This document shows, piece after piece, positions 36,330 to 45,800 of a stretch of 49,524 nucleotides of DNA. Position 1 is the stretch's first letter; each line of letters opens with the position of its first letter. The notes beneath the pieces are model-generated. The model saw only the letters and a list, made by a program, of their open reading frames with translations. It was not told the origin of the DNA and ran no database searches. This DNA is from CAYTEO01 sp964436825 (GTDB taxonomy: Bacteria; Krumholzibacteriota; Krumholzibacteriia; LZORAL124-64-63), in the NCBI GenBank assembly GCA_964436825.1, contig CAYTEO010000016.1:1-49524 (forward strand). Reading direction: 5' to 3'. The position numbers were made by a program, and so were the translations under genes.

Positions 36330-37643
36330 GTGCGAGCACTGCTGGGGAATCGCCACTTCCGGACGGTCTGGGCCGCCGCCTTCGTCTCCGGCCTGGGCGA
36401 CAAGATCGCCATCCTCGCTTTTTTTGCCCTCGTCTACGATCGGACCGGCAACGTGGCCGACCTGGGCCTGCTGGTCGCCGCGCAGGTCCTGCCGGGGATC
36501 CTGCTGGGACCGGTGGCCGGCGTGCTGGTCGACCGCTTCCCGCGCCACCGGCTGATGATCGGCGCCGACCTGCTGGGCGCCGCCGTCGTGGTGTCCATCC
36601 CGCTGGCGCGCACCCTGCCGGCCGTCTACCTGCTGGCCGCGCTGCTGGCCGTCTCCCGCCACGTCAACGGCCCGGCGCGCCTGGCGCTGGTGCCCGACCT
36701 GGTGGGTCGCGACGCGCTGCCGCGGGCCAACGGCCTGCTGATGATGTCCCAGAACCTGATCCTGCTGCTGGGAATGGCCGCGGGCGGGTTCATCGTCCAG
36801 GGGCTGGGCGCGGCGGCCGCCTTCCGCGTGGACGGGGCGACGTTCGTCGCCTCGGCCCTGCTGCTGCTGGCGGGACGCTTCCCGGCGGCGACCGCCGCGG
36901 CGACCGGCGAACACGTCGCTGCGACGTCCCGTCCGGCGCCGTGGCGTGAGGCGCTCCACGGGGCGCGGACCCTCTGGTCGCTGCCGGCGCTGCGGTTCGC
37001 CGTCGTCTTCCTGGCCCTGGTCACCCTGGTGACGGCCATGCAGCCGCCGCTGGTCTTCGACTTCGTCCGCCGGGTGTTGGAACGGGGCGAGCGGGAGATG
37101 GGGCTGATCTTCGCCGCGGCCGGCCTGGGCGGGCTGCTGGGCGCCGTCCTGGCCGGTGTGATGCGCGAGCGGGGCCATCCCCTGGCGCGGGTCACCTGGC
37201 TGGTGGGGGCCGACGGGGCGCTGCTGGTGCTGTTCACCCTGAACCGGTCGCTGGCCGGGGCGGTGGCACTGTTCGCCGGCTTCGGGGCCCTGAGCGCCGC
37301 CCTGCAGGTGAACCTGGCCACCTTCCTGCAACGGGCCACCCCGCCGGAGGTGCGCGGCCGGGTGTTCGGGTGGCTGACGCCGCTGCTGGGACCGGTGACG
37401 CTGCTGTCGGTCCTGGTGGGTCCGCTGCTGGCCGGCCGGGCCGGTGCGGCCACCGTGCTGATGCTGGCCGGGGCGGGCGAGCTGGCGGCCGGCCTGGGCG
37501 GCCGGATCCTGCTGGGGCGGCGCCCGTCGGACCGGCTGGGCGGTGCCGCGGCGGAGCCGGAGCCGGGCGCCACCGCGCCGGTTCCCGGGGCCGGCGCCGG
37601 GCCAACCGCCGAGCGGCCGCGGGCCATGGCGGGCGAGGCCTGA
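36330..37643 (+). CDS. Major facilitator superfamily transporter
   Basis: 437 aa, about 12 hydrophobic segments split by a cytoplasmic loop near residues 190-215. It resembles the EntS/MFS_3 group of exporters: N-terminal RNRHF-type opening (LLGNRHFRTVWAAAFVSGLGD), VDRFPRHRLMIGADLL after helix 2, and the A-like motif region TPPEVRGRVFGWLTPLLG in the second half. The GTG start has AAGGAG upstream. The last 40 residues are an Ala/Pro/Gly-rich tail. Substrate cannot be told from sequence. Confidence 0.86.
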   Translation: MRALLGNRHFRTVWAAAFVSGLGDKIAILAFFALVYDRTGNVADLGLLVAAQVLPGILLGPVAGVLVDRFPRHRLMIGADLLGAAVVVSIPLARTLPAVYLLAALLAVSRHVNGPARLALVPDLVGRDALPRANGLLMMSQNLILLLGMAAGGFIVQGLGAAAAFRVDGATFVASALLLLAGRFPAATAAATGEHVAATSRPAPWREALHGARTLWSLPALRFAVVFLALVTLVTAMQPPLVFDFVRRVLERGEREMGLIFAAAGLGGLLGAVLAGVMRERGHPLARVTWLVGADGALLVLFTLNRSLAGAVALFAGFGALSAALQVNLATFLQRATPPEVRGRVFGWLTPLLGPVTLLSVLVGPLLAGRAGAATVLMLAGAGELAAGLGGRILLGRRPSDRLGGAAAEPEPGATAPVPGAGAGPTAERPRAMAGEA

Positions 37644-37696
37644 ACGGTCGCCCACCGACCTTGATTTTTCACCTCCCGCTGACGACGATAGACCGC

Positions 37697-37737
37697 GACG
37701 GCAAGGCCGTCCCCGCGCCGGCGATCCCCCGCCGGCG
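37697..37737 (+). promoter_or_regulatory. Two consecutive hairpins ahead of the aminotransferase gene
   Basis: Hairpin 1: GACGGC/GCCGTC with a 3-nt loop (37697-37711). Hairpin 2: CGCCGGCG/CGCCGGCG with a 6-nt loop (37716-37737). They lie between the MFS stop and the ribosome-binding site of the next gene. They could be a terminator without T-tract or a leader attenuator; no leader peptide rich in branched-chain residues was seen. Confidence 0.3.
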
Positions 37738-37771
37738 ACCCGCACCCTGACACCGCGTGGAGGTGTTCCCG

Positions 37772-38845
37772 ATGGAGATCTCGATCACCAGGAATCCCAA
37801 TCCCCCAGCGCCGCCCGCGGACGGCAACTACGGCTTCGGCAGCACGTTCACCCCGCACATGTTCCTGATGGAGTACCGGGACGGTCAGTGGCGCGACCCG
37901 CGCATCGAGCCGTACCACGACCTGGTCCTGGACCCGGCCAGCAAGGTCCTGCACTACGGCCAGGAGATCTTCGAGGGGCTGAAGGCCTACCGCAACCCGG
38001 CCGACGGCAGCGTCCACCTCTTCCGGCCCGACATGAACATCAGGCGCTTCAACCGCTCCTGCGAGCGGATGTGCATGCCGCCGGTGGACGAGGACCTGTT
38101 CCTGGAGGCGATGCAGCGGCTCATCGACATCGACCGCGACTGGGTGCCCGAGTCGCCGTCGGCCCTCTACGTGCGGCCCACGATGATCGCCACCCAGGTG
38201 GGCCTGGGGGTGGTCCCCTCGGAGAGCTACCTCTTCTTCATCATCATCGGCCCGGTGGGGTCGTACTTCGCCGGCGGCATCAAGCCGCTGCGCCTGAAGG
38301 TGGAGGAGACGTACGTGCGCAGCGCCCCGGGCGGGACCGGCTCGGCCAAGACCGGCGGCAACTACGCCGCGGCCCTGCTGCCCATCAAGATCGCCAAGGA
38401 GGAGGGCTTCGACCAGATCATCTGGCTGGATGCCTGCACCCGCTCCAAGGTGGAGGAGATGGGGGCGATGAACATCATGTTCGTCTACGACGACCGGATC
38501 ATCACCGCCCCGGCCACCGACACCATCCTGCACGGTGTGACCCGCGACAGCATCGGCAAGCTGTGCGCCGACTTCGGCTACCGGTGGGTGGAGGAGCACC
38601 CGGACATCGCCCAGGTCTGTGCCGACGCCGAGAGCGGCACGCTGAAGGAGGCCTTCGCCTGCGGCACCGCCGCGGTGGTCACCCCCATCGGCGTGATCCA
38701 CTACCAGGGCAAGGACCACACCATCGGCGACGGCCAGGAGGGCCCCAAGACGCGCTCCCTGCGCGAGGCGCTGTACGCGCTGCACCGGGGCGAGAAGGGC
38801 AGTCACCCGGACTGGGTGGTGGAGGTGCCGCGGTTCGAGGGCTGA
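37772..38845 (+). CDS. ilvE: Branched-chain amino acid aminotransferase
   Basis: 357-aa class IV PLP aminotransferase, last step of Ile/Leu/Val synthesis and first of their breakdown, cytoplasmic. The PLP lysine is K193 in GSAKTGGNYAAAL. Other family marks are HYGQEIFEGLKAYR near the N-terminus and WLDACTRSKVEEMGAMNIMFV (BCAT type II, the eukaryote-like and Bacteroidota-like longer form). The ATG at 37772 has GGAGGT seven bases upstream; an in-frame GTG at 37757 is part of that site. No other ilv genes are present. Confidence 0.92.
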   Translation: MEISITRNPNPPAPPADGNYGFGSTFTPHMFLMEYRDGQWRDPRIEPYHDLVLDPASKVLHYGQEIFEGLKAYRNPADGSVHLFRPDMNIRRFNRSCERMCMPPVDEDLFLEAMQRLIDIDRDWVPESPSALYVRPTMIATQVGLGVVPSESYLFFIIIGPVGSYFAGGIKPLRLKVEETYVRSAPGGTGSAKTGGNYAAALLPIKIAKEEGFDQIIWLDACTRSKVEEMGAMNIMFVYDDRIITAPATDTILHGVTRDSIGKLCADFGYRWVEEHPDIAQVCADAESGTLKEAFACGTAAVVTPIGVIHYQGKDHTIGDGQEGPKTRSLREALYALHRGEKGSHPDWVVEVPRFEG

Positions 38846-38866
38846 GACCGCGACACGCTGGACCAG

Positions 38867-38896
38867 GCGCGCGCCGCTCCCGCGGGGGCGGCGCGC
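38867..38896. terminator. Bidirectional terminator-like hairpin between convergent genes
   Basis: Ten perfect G-C pairs, CGCGCGCCGC (38867-38876) with GCGGCGCGCG (38887-38896), extendable inward by a T-G and two C-G pairs. It lies 21 bp after the aminotransferase stop and between two converging genes. No T-tract. Confidence 0.5.
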
Positions 38897-38996
38897 GTGC
38901 TGTTCTGCCCTGCGGCCCGTGGCGGGCGGGGCCTGTTGCCCCGGTCGGTTCGATGGTTCCCGAAGACATCGTCGTGGAGAGACCGATCCTGTCTCG

Positions 38997-40024
38997 TCAC
39001 CGCGCCAGGACGATCTTCGCCACGGACACCCTCCCGTCGGCGCCGCGCACCCGGGCGAAGTAGGTGCCCGATGCCGCGTTGCCGCCGCTGCGGTCCCGCC
39101 CTTCCCAGTGGGCGCGCCAGCGGCCCCGGCCGTCGCCCCGGACCGCCAGGTTGGCCACCAGCCGGCCCCGGGCGTCCAGGGCCACCGGTTCCCGGACGCC
39201 GCGTTCGTCGGGAGCGGGCAGCCCCTCGTCGATGGCGGTCCAGGCGTCGGAGTCGAGGACGCGGTGGTACAGGCGGGTGCTGTGCGGGTTCAGCAGGGGA
39301 TCGCTGCCCAGCTGGTACCAGAAGGCGTGGATCCGGCCGCTCCGGTCCACGGCCAGGCGCGGCGAGAAGGGCCAGTCGTAGGCGTCGGTGTGGACGGTCA
39401 GGTCCTCGGGTGCGGACCAGAGGCCGGCGGCATCGCACGTCGCGAAACCGATCCGGTTGCAGGGGCAGGTTGGTTGCAGGCCCAGCGCCAGCACGGCGAA
39501 GCCGCCGGTGGCGTCGGCCGTCACGTCGAACTCCTCGCCGGCGAAAGCGAAGCCCCACCCGGGTCCCGACTGGGGCTCCGGCGGCGTCCAGTCCCCCTCG
39601 GCGCTGAAGTCGGTGCGGTAGAGACCGTCCTCCCCCTGCACGAAGAAGATGGTGGGCAGCGGGCCGATGGGACCGAGGTGGGCGGTGACCTGGGGATAGG
39701 GGATGCGGTCGAGGCCGGTCACCGGGAACTGCAGCGCTCCCCAGCCGACGACGCTGCGGTGCAGTAGAGGATCGTCTGGTCCGCGTAGGGCCCGCCGGCC
39801 ACGGTGAGCCACGCCTTCGGCGGCGAGATGGCATCGCCGGAGATCCACAGGTCGATGCGGCTGGCCTCGTTCCAGCAGAGGGCGGCGGGGATGACGACTT
39901 CCGGCTGCCAGGCCAGGTTGCCGTCCCCTTCGCGGATGACCAGCAGGCTGTCGTCGCGCAGCCAGGCCAGCACCACGGTGTTGCCGGCCACGACGACCCG
40001 CATCGGGTGACGGTTCCCGTACAT
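38997..40024 (-). pseudogene. Frameshifted gene for a protein with FlgD/T9SS-like tail
   Basis: One coding region is split by a single-base frameshift near 39750. The first part (about 90 residues from the ATG at 40024, MYGNRHPMRVVVAGNTVVLAW...ADQTILYCTA) continues in another frame as VVGWGALQFPVTGLDRIPYPQV... to the stop at 38997. The total of 1028 nt is not a multiple of three. The second part has beta-propeller-like repeats (VDRSGRIHAFWYQLGSD; DGLYRTDF) and a FlgD-Ig-like C-terminus (WEGRDRSGGNAASGTYFARV). No signal peptide is seen at the present start. It may be decayed, or the shift may be a sequencing or assembly error. It is the only gene to the right of oriC on the minus strand. Confidence 0.65.
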
Positions 40025-40112
40025 GATGACCCCCTCTTGTCGCGATGACTCCCCCTGGCGGGGAGACCTCCCTCCCGCGTCGCCGCAGGCCGGTTGCCCG
40101 GCCGGCTCCGTG

Positions 40113-40142
40113 ATGGTACGGGGTTGGCGGTACCGGCGTCAA
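40113..40142 (-). promoter_or_regulatory. Candidate promoter of the frameshifted gene
   Basis: Minus strand: -35 TTGACG (40142-40137), 18-bp spacer, -10 TACCAT (40118-40113), about 90 bp before the ATG at 40024. Confidence 0.42.
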
Positions 40143-40239
40143 ACCGGCCGGGAGCAATGCCGGTCGCGACGAACGGAGGCGTGTGTTATCGTGCAGGCAT
40201 CGAAGACACCGGAGATGCCAGCAGGCGAGAGGTTTCCGC

Positions 40240-41040
40240 ATGTTCCGCCACCTGAAACTCGACCGCCCCCTGGTGGGGTTCGACCTGGAGACCACCGGCA
40301 CCAGCATCGAGCGCGACCGCATCGTGGAGATCGCCCTGGTCCGCGTGGAGCCCGACGGCACCCGCCGCGACTTCCGCTCCCTGGTCAACCCCGGCATGCC
40401 GATCCCGCCCGGCGCGACCAAGGTCCACGGCATCACCGACGCCGACGTGCGCGACGCGCCGGCCTTCGCCGCCATCGCGGCGCAGGTGGTCAAGCTGCTC
40501 GACGGCGCCGACCTGGCCGGCTACAACTCCCTGCGCTTCGACGCCCCGCTGCTGGAGACGGAGCTGGCGCGCGTGGGCCACACGGTCGACCTCCTGTCGC
40601 GCCGCCACCTGGACGGCTACGTCATCTTCACCCTGATGGAGCCTCGCACCCTGACGGCCGCCTACCGCAAGTTCTGCGGCGCCGAGCTGCAGGACGCCCA
40701 CACCGCCCTGGCCGACGTGGAGGCGGCCCTGCGGGTCCTGGACGCCGAGATCGCCCACTACGAGCAGCTCCCGGCCGACGTGGAGCAGCTCAGCCGGCTG
40801 TGCAACCCCGACCCGGACCGTTTCGTGGACCGCACCCGCAAGTTCGTCTGGAACGACGAAGGCCGGGCCGTCTTCACCTTCGGGAAGTACCGCGACCGCA
40901 CCCTGGACGAGGTGGCCGCCGAGAACCCGGGCTACCTGGAGTGGATGCTGGGAAAGGACTTCGGCCCCGAGGTGCAGCGGATCCTGCGGGGGGCGCTGGG
41001 GGGAGAGTTTCCGCGGCGGGGGGCGCAGGCGCAGGAGTGA
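40240..41040 (+). CDS. DEDDh 3'-5' exonuclease with ExoX-like C-terminal domain
   Basis: 266 aa. DnaQ-like exonuclease with complete DEDDh residues: D15 and E17 in FDLETTG, D101 in YNSLRFDAPLL, H154 and D159 in DAHTALADV. The C-terminal segment (about 225-262, FTFGKYRDRTLDEVAAENPGYLEWML) is the small domain found at the end of ExoX-type nucleases. The start MFRHLKLDRP is chosen because upstream codons lack family similarity. It acts on single-stranded or nicked DNA (or RNA) ends; the exact substrate is not predictable. It is the last normally GC-rich gene before the accessory locus. Confidence 0.9.
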   Translation: MFRHLKLDRPLVGFDLETTGTSIERDRIVEIALVRVEPDGTRRDFRSLVNPGMPIPPGATKVHGITDADVRDAPAFAAIAAQVVKLLDGADLAGYNSLRFDAPLLETELARVGHTVDLLSRRHLDGYVIFTLMEPRTLTAAYRKFCGAELQDAHTALADVEAALRVLDAEIAHYEQLPADVEQLSRLCNPDPDRFVDRTRKFVWNDEGRAVFTFGKYRDRTLDEVAAENPGYLEWMLGKDFGPEVQRILRGALGGEFPRRGAQAQE

Positions 41041-41042
41041 AG

Positions 41043-41071
41043 TTGAACTCTTGATTGTTCACGATTATATC
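41043..41071 (+). promoter_or_regulatory. Promoter of the AAA ATPase gene
   Basis: -35 TTGAAC (41043-41048), 17-bp spacer, -10 TATATC (41066-41071), in a sharply A/T-rich segment that starts directly after the exonuclease stop. Confidence 0.6.
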
Positions 41072-41116
41072 GAGTTTACTGGGCCAGGCTAAATTCCCCA
41101 TAAACAGAGGTGGCAT

Positions 41117-42286
41117 ATGGATCCTTTGAAGAATCCCTATTCTCCCGGTGCCGGGACCCGCCCTCGCGAACTGGCCGGGCGTGAAAGAGAAATCGAGCGC
41201 GCCCTCAACCTGTTCCGGCGCGTCAAGGCCGGGCAGCCAGAGAAAAGCATGTTCATCGTCGGTCTGAGAGGAGTAGGCAAGACGGTCTTGCTGAACATGT
41301 TTTCGGAGCTTGCCGAACAACAGTCCTTCAGGACTGCCCATATCGAGGCCAGTGACGAGTCTACTTTTGCGGCATCAATGGCCAGGGCGATGAGACGGAT
41401 CCTGCTGGGGATGAGCGCTACAGCGAAAGCCAAGCGTCATCTTCAACGGGCACTGTCCGTGTTGAAGGCGTTCACGATCAGGATACCCGGGGGCCCCGAT
41501 ATCAGTCTGGATGTCGAGGCGCTTGTCGGGATGGCCGATTCCGGGGATCTTTCGGATGACTTGGCCGATCTGTTCGTCGAGTCGGGCAAGGCGGCGGATG
41601 CCCATGGGGCTGCCATCGCCATTTTCCTTGACGAGGTCCAATACTTCAGCAAAGAGGAACTTGCTGCCCTGATCGTCGCCATGCATCGGGTTTCCCAGCT
41701 GAGATTGCCCGTCACCATCGTGGGGGCTGGGCTGCCCCAGCTTCCGGCACTGGCGGGCGAGGCGAAGTCCTATGCAGAGAGGCTGTTCGATTTCCCCAGG
41801 ATCGGCTCACTGGACCGAGCCGCAGCAGCCAGAGCCATTACGGTTCCGGCGGAGGAGCTCGGTGTGCGATATAGCGCTGGTGCTGTCGAGTTGATCGTGA
41901 GACTAACCGAAGGATATCCGTATTTCCTCCAGGAGTATGGCAAGTTCGTGTGGAACATCGCCACCCGCAGCCCAGTCAACGTGACCGATGTCAAGCGTGC
42001 ACAACCCCTTGTCCAGAACCAACTGGATGAAAGTTTCTTCAGGGTTCGTGTCGATCGTGCGACAGCAGCGGAACGCCGATACATGAGGGCCATGGCGGAG
42101 CTCGGGAAAGGACCGTATCGGTCAGGAGAAATCGCGGACGTGCTGGGGGTCAAGGTGACCAGTGTCGGTCCCACACGCGCCCAGCTCATCAGCAAGGGAT
42201 TCGTCTACAGCCCAGGCCACGGACTGTGCGATTTCACGGTCCCGCAGTTTGACGATTACATGCGTCGGAACTACTCCCTGCGTTGA
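41117..42286 (+). CDS. AAA/STAND-like ATPase with winged-helix C-terminus
   Basis: 389 aa, cytoplasmic. Walker A is GLRGVGKT (49-56) and Walker B IAIFLDEVQYF (D172, E173). A sensor-like VTIVGAGLPQLP follows (about 199-210), and the C-terminal part (about 300-385) looks like a winged helix (GPYRSGEIADVLGVKVTSVGPTRAQLISKGFVY). This is the Orc1/Cdc6-like or AAA_16-type single-ring ATPase often found in accessory DNA. Base composition drops here: one 60-base line (41881-41940) is 48% GC, against about 70% or more in the flanks. This suggests transfer. It is on the same strand as the downstream helicases, but a 517-bp gap separates it from the large one. A role as DNA-binding switch in the same locus is inference. 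Confidence 0.85.
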   Translation: MDPLKNPYSPGAGTRPRELAGREREIERALNLFRRVKAGQPEKSMFIVGLRGVGKTVLLNMFSELAEQQSFRTAHIEASDESTFAASMARAMRRILLGMSATAKAKRHLQRALSVLKAFTIRIPGGPDISLDVEALVGMADSGDLSDDLADLFVESGKAADAHGAAIAIFLDEVQYFSKEELAALIVAMHRVSQLRLPVTIVGAGLPQLPALAGEAKSYAERLFDFPRIGSLDRAAAARAITVPAEELGVRYSAGAVELIVRLTEGYPYFLQEYGKFVWNIATRSPVNVTDVKRAQPLVQNQLDESFFRVRVDRATAAERRYMRAMAELGKGPYRSGEIADVLGVKVTSVGPTRAQLISKGFVYSPGHGLCDFTVPQFDDYMRRNYSLR

Positions 42287-42309
42287 TAACCTGCTTGGTA
42301 TGTTTGGGA

Positions 42310-42334
42310 ATCGACGGGGATCAGGGCCGTCGAT
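42310..42334 (+). terminator. Hairpin after the AAA ATPase gene
   Basis: Arms ATCGACGG (42310-42317) and CCGTCGAT (42327-42334), 9-nt loop, 24 bp after the stop. No T-tract, so weak. Confidence 0.35.
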
Positions 42335-42421
42335 CCATCATCTGCCATGTATCCTGGGGCGCAACCGTACGCGCTTCGACACTGTAGGGAAAGGCCCCCC
42401 CTCTCCATCGGAGGTCCATCC

Positions 42422-42625
42422 ATGTCCCTGATGCGCGCGCGTTCCCTGTACGCGGTCACGTTCCTGGTCCTGCTGGCGGAAGCTCTCCTGCCGTTCCTGC
42501 TGCGTCCCCATCCCGCCCGCCGGCTTGTCTACCTGGGCCGGGCGGTGCGTGATCTCGTCGCCGGCGGTGGGGGCATCGAGAGGCAGATAGCTCGAGAAGG
42601 GTTCATTCCCCCAGACGGAACATGA
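42422..42625 (+). CDS. Small membrane protein, unknown function
   Basis: 67 aa. The ATG at 42422 has a perfect GGAGGT six bases upstream, the best ribosome-binding site in this part of the window, which argues it is translated. One strong membrane helix (about residues 7-26, RSLYAVTFLVLLAEALLPFLL) is followed by a basic amphipathic stretch (RPHPARRLVYLGRAVRDLV) and a Gly-rich turn. No family is recognised. It sits alone between the AAA ATPase and the giant helicase, 179 bp before the latter, so it could be a membrane component of the locus or an unrelated small gene. Confidence 0.55.
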   Translation: MSLMRARSLYAVTFLVLLAEALLPFLLRPHPARRLVYLGRAVRDLVAGGGGIERQIAREGFIPPDGT

Positions 42626-42803
42626 TGAATGCACTACGGGCTTTCATGGGTCTCAAGGATGAGGTACAATCTGCTGCCAAGCTAACCCATTGGAGCAGTT
42701 GATACTGGAGAGATACAGCCATCTATCCTCGTTGATCATCATGTGTTTCCTGACAAGGACAAAGACGAGAGCGGATTGACCAGCCTGTACCGGGAGGCAT
42801 GGC
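42626..42803 (+). promoter_or_regulatory. Leader of the giant helicase gene with candidate promoters
   Basis: 178 bp, A/T-richer than average. Possible elements: TTGATA (42699-42704) with TCTATC (42722-42727) at 17 bp, and an isolated TACAAT -10-like hexamer at 42665-42670. The ribosome-binding site CGGGAGG lies just before the start at 42804. Confidence 0.35.
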
Positions 42804-45800
42804 ATGGACGTTTTCAGGCTTCGGGATCAGGTGATCGAAGACTACAGCAGATATGTCAGCAGCTTCCTCACCATAGGGGATGAACGCATCGATCGTCTCG
42901 TCCACGAGGAGATGAAACGAGGGGTATTGTGGCCCGACCCCCTCGTGCAGCTCAATCCCTCCTTTGAGCCGGGCGAGACATTGGAAGAACTGATCGACAG
43001 GGGAGTGCTGCACCGTGAGTGCATCAACATCTTCCGCGATAAGGGAGCCGACGGCAGGATCGGGGCACCCTACCGGCTCCATCGCCACCAAGTGGAGGGT
43101 ATCCTGGCTGCCCATGCCGGGGACAGCTACGTACTGACGACAGGCACTGGGTCGGGCAAGAGCCTCGCCTACATCGTGCCCATCGTCGATCGCGTGTTGG
43201 GACGGGGCAGCGGCAAGGGAATCCAGGCGATCATCGTGTATCCCATGAATGCCCTGGCCAACAGCCAGATGGGGGAACTCGAGAAGTTCCTGTGTCGAGG
43301 TTATCCCGATGGGAAGGGGCCTGTAACATTCCGTCGGTACACGGGGCAGGAGAACGACGAGGAGCGCAAGGAGATCATAGCCAACCCACCCGATATCCTG
43401 CTCACGAACTATGTCATGCTGGAACTGCTCCTGACGAGACCGTGGGAAGCCCAGCTGGTGGAGGCTGCCCGGGGACTGCGGTTCCTCGTCCTCGACGAGC
43501 TCCACACTTACAGGGGGAGACAGGGAGCCGATGTGGCCATGCTCGTGCGCCGGGTCAGGGAGGTTTGCAAGGCTCGGGATCTCCTCTGCGTAGGCACCTC
43601 GGCGACCCTGGCGGCCGAAGAGTCCTGGGCCAAGGCCCAAGAGGCTGTCGCTGGTGTGGCGTCCCGCCTGTTCGGAGTCACCATCAAGCCCGAGCGCGTG
43701 ATTGGCGAGACCCTGCGCCGCAAGACCCGCCAGCGCGATCTTGAGGATCCGGCGTTCATCGGGGAACTGCGTGGACGTCTCGTGTCCGATGAAGATCCGT
43801 CGCCGGGCGACACCGGGGCCTTCCTGGCGGATCCGCTCGCGAGCTGGGTCGAATCGATTCTGGGGCTGAAAGAGGAGCCGAACAGTGGCCGGCTGGTCCG
43901 CTGCACACCGCGTTCCATCTCCGGCGAAGGCGGCGTCGCTGCCGAGCTGTCCCGTCTGACCGGTGTGGACAGGCAGCGATGCGAGGAGAAGATCCGCAGC
44001 GTGTTGCTTGCGGGATACCGGTGCCGCGACGAAAACGGCCGTCCCCTCTTTGCCTTCAGGCTTCACCAGTTCGTGTCGAAGGGGGACGCGGTCTATGCAT
44101 CGCTGGAGCCGGAAGACAGGCGTCATATCACGCTTCAGGCCCAGCAGTTCGTACCCGGCAGCGACAGGAACAAGATCCTCCTTCCCATCGCGTTCTGCAG
44201 GGAGTGCGGACAGGAATACTACTCTGTCCGCAGGAGCAGTGACGGCGACGGGCGAACGGTTTACATCGGGCGGTCCGTATCGGATCGGCTCGACAATGAC
44301 GACGGCGAGGCCGGATATCTCTACCTGAGCGATTCGATGCCGTGGCCGGACGACCCGGCCGACTACATACCCAGACTGCCGGATACCTGGCTCGAGACGG
44401 TCGACGGCAGGGTGACCGTACGGAAAAGCCAGCGCAAGAACCTGCCGAGAAAGGTCATGGTATCGGCTGCCGGTACCGAGGGAGAAGGGTCCCAACCGGC
44501 GTGGTGGCTGCCTGCCCCGTTCCGCTTCTGCCTCCACTGTGGCGTGGCCTATAGCTCCCGTACACAGTCGGACTACGGGAAACTGGCCACGCTGGGATCG
44601 GAGGGTCGCAGCACGGCAACGACCGTGATGACCCTGTCCGCCATCCAGAAGTTGCGCAGGGATGTCGACCTCCACAAGAACGCGCGCAAGCTGCTCAGCT
44701 TCACGGACAACCGGCAAGACGCCTCGCTCCAGGCAGGGCATTTCAACGATTTCGTGGAGATCGCGCTGTTGCGATCGGCTCTTTGGCGGGCCGCCGATTC
44801 GGCGGGCGAGGAGGGGATCAGGCACGACAGGCTGACCCAGCGTGTGTTCGAGGCCCTGGACTTGCCGCTCGAGCTCTATGCGGCAGATCCCGGTGTCAAG
44901 TACCAGGCACGGGAGGAAACCGACCGGGCTCTCCGGGAAGTGCTTGGCTACTACCTCTACCGCGATCTCCGCCGCGGTTGGCGGGTGACGTCACCCAACC
45001 TCGAGCAATGTGGGCTCTTGAAGATCGACTACCTCTCCCTGGGCGAGTTCTGCGCCAGCCAGGAAGAGTGGCGTGACGCGCATCCCGTCCTCGCCGGGGC
45101 CAGCACCGCGGACAGGGAACGGGTCTGCCGGGTGCTCCTCGATTTCATGCGGCGCGAGCTGGCGATCCGCGTGAGCTATCTGGATCCGAACGAGCAGGAG
45201 GCCATCAAGCAGTCGTCCAGCCAGTACCTGGTGGAACCCTGGGCGCTCGACGAGAATGAGCGCATGGAGAGGTCCAGGGTCGTGTTTCCCCGGTCGCGGT
45301 GGGCGACGAGCAGGGAATCCGGCCACTTCGTCTTCCTCTCGGCGCGCGGGGGGTTCGGTCATTTCCTCAGGCGCCCGCGAACCTTTCAGGACTTTCAGGG
45401 GCAGCTGACACTCAAGGATGTCGAGGAAATCATCCGCCAGCTCTGCGAGCTGCTGACGGTTCCCGGGCTGCTCCATCGGGTCATGGAGCCGGAGCGGGAC
45501 GGCGACGTTGCCGGCTACCAGCTCAACGCGTCCGGGCTCATCTGGCGGGCCGGCACGGGGTCTTGCGGTTTCCACGACGAGGTGCGGGTACCGCGGAAGC
45601 CGGAGGACGGAATCCGCACCAATCCCTTCTTCACCGACTTCTACCAGAGGGACACGGCCGACCTGAGAGACCTCCGGGCCCGGGAGCACACGGCCCAGGT
45701 CCCGAACGAGATCCGCGAGGAGCGGGAGAATCGGTTCCGCAGTGCCGACCTGCCCGTTCTCTACTGCTCGCCGACGATGGAACTGGGGGTCGACATCTCC

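Noticed and set aside
40186..40758. Minus-strand frame opposite the exonuclease, continuous with the frameshifted gene's second frame
   Set aside because: The upstream part is antisense to conserved DEDDh motifs and contributes no recognisable domain; the gene start is better placed at 40024.
41041..42803. tRNA or attachment-site signature at the edge of the low-GC locus
   Set aside because: No cloverleaf and no obvious direct repeat was found by eye on either side; the far edge is outside the window.
42723..44825. 700-codon minus-strand open frame opposite the giant helicase
   Set aside because: Antisense shadow; the plus-strand helicase motifs are continuous and unambiguous.
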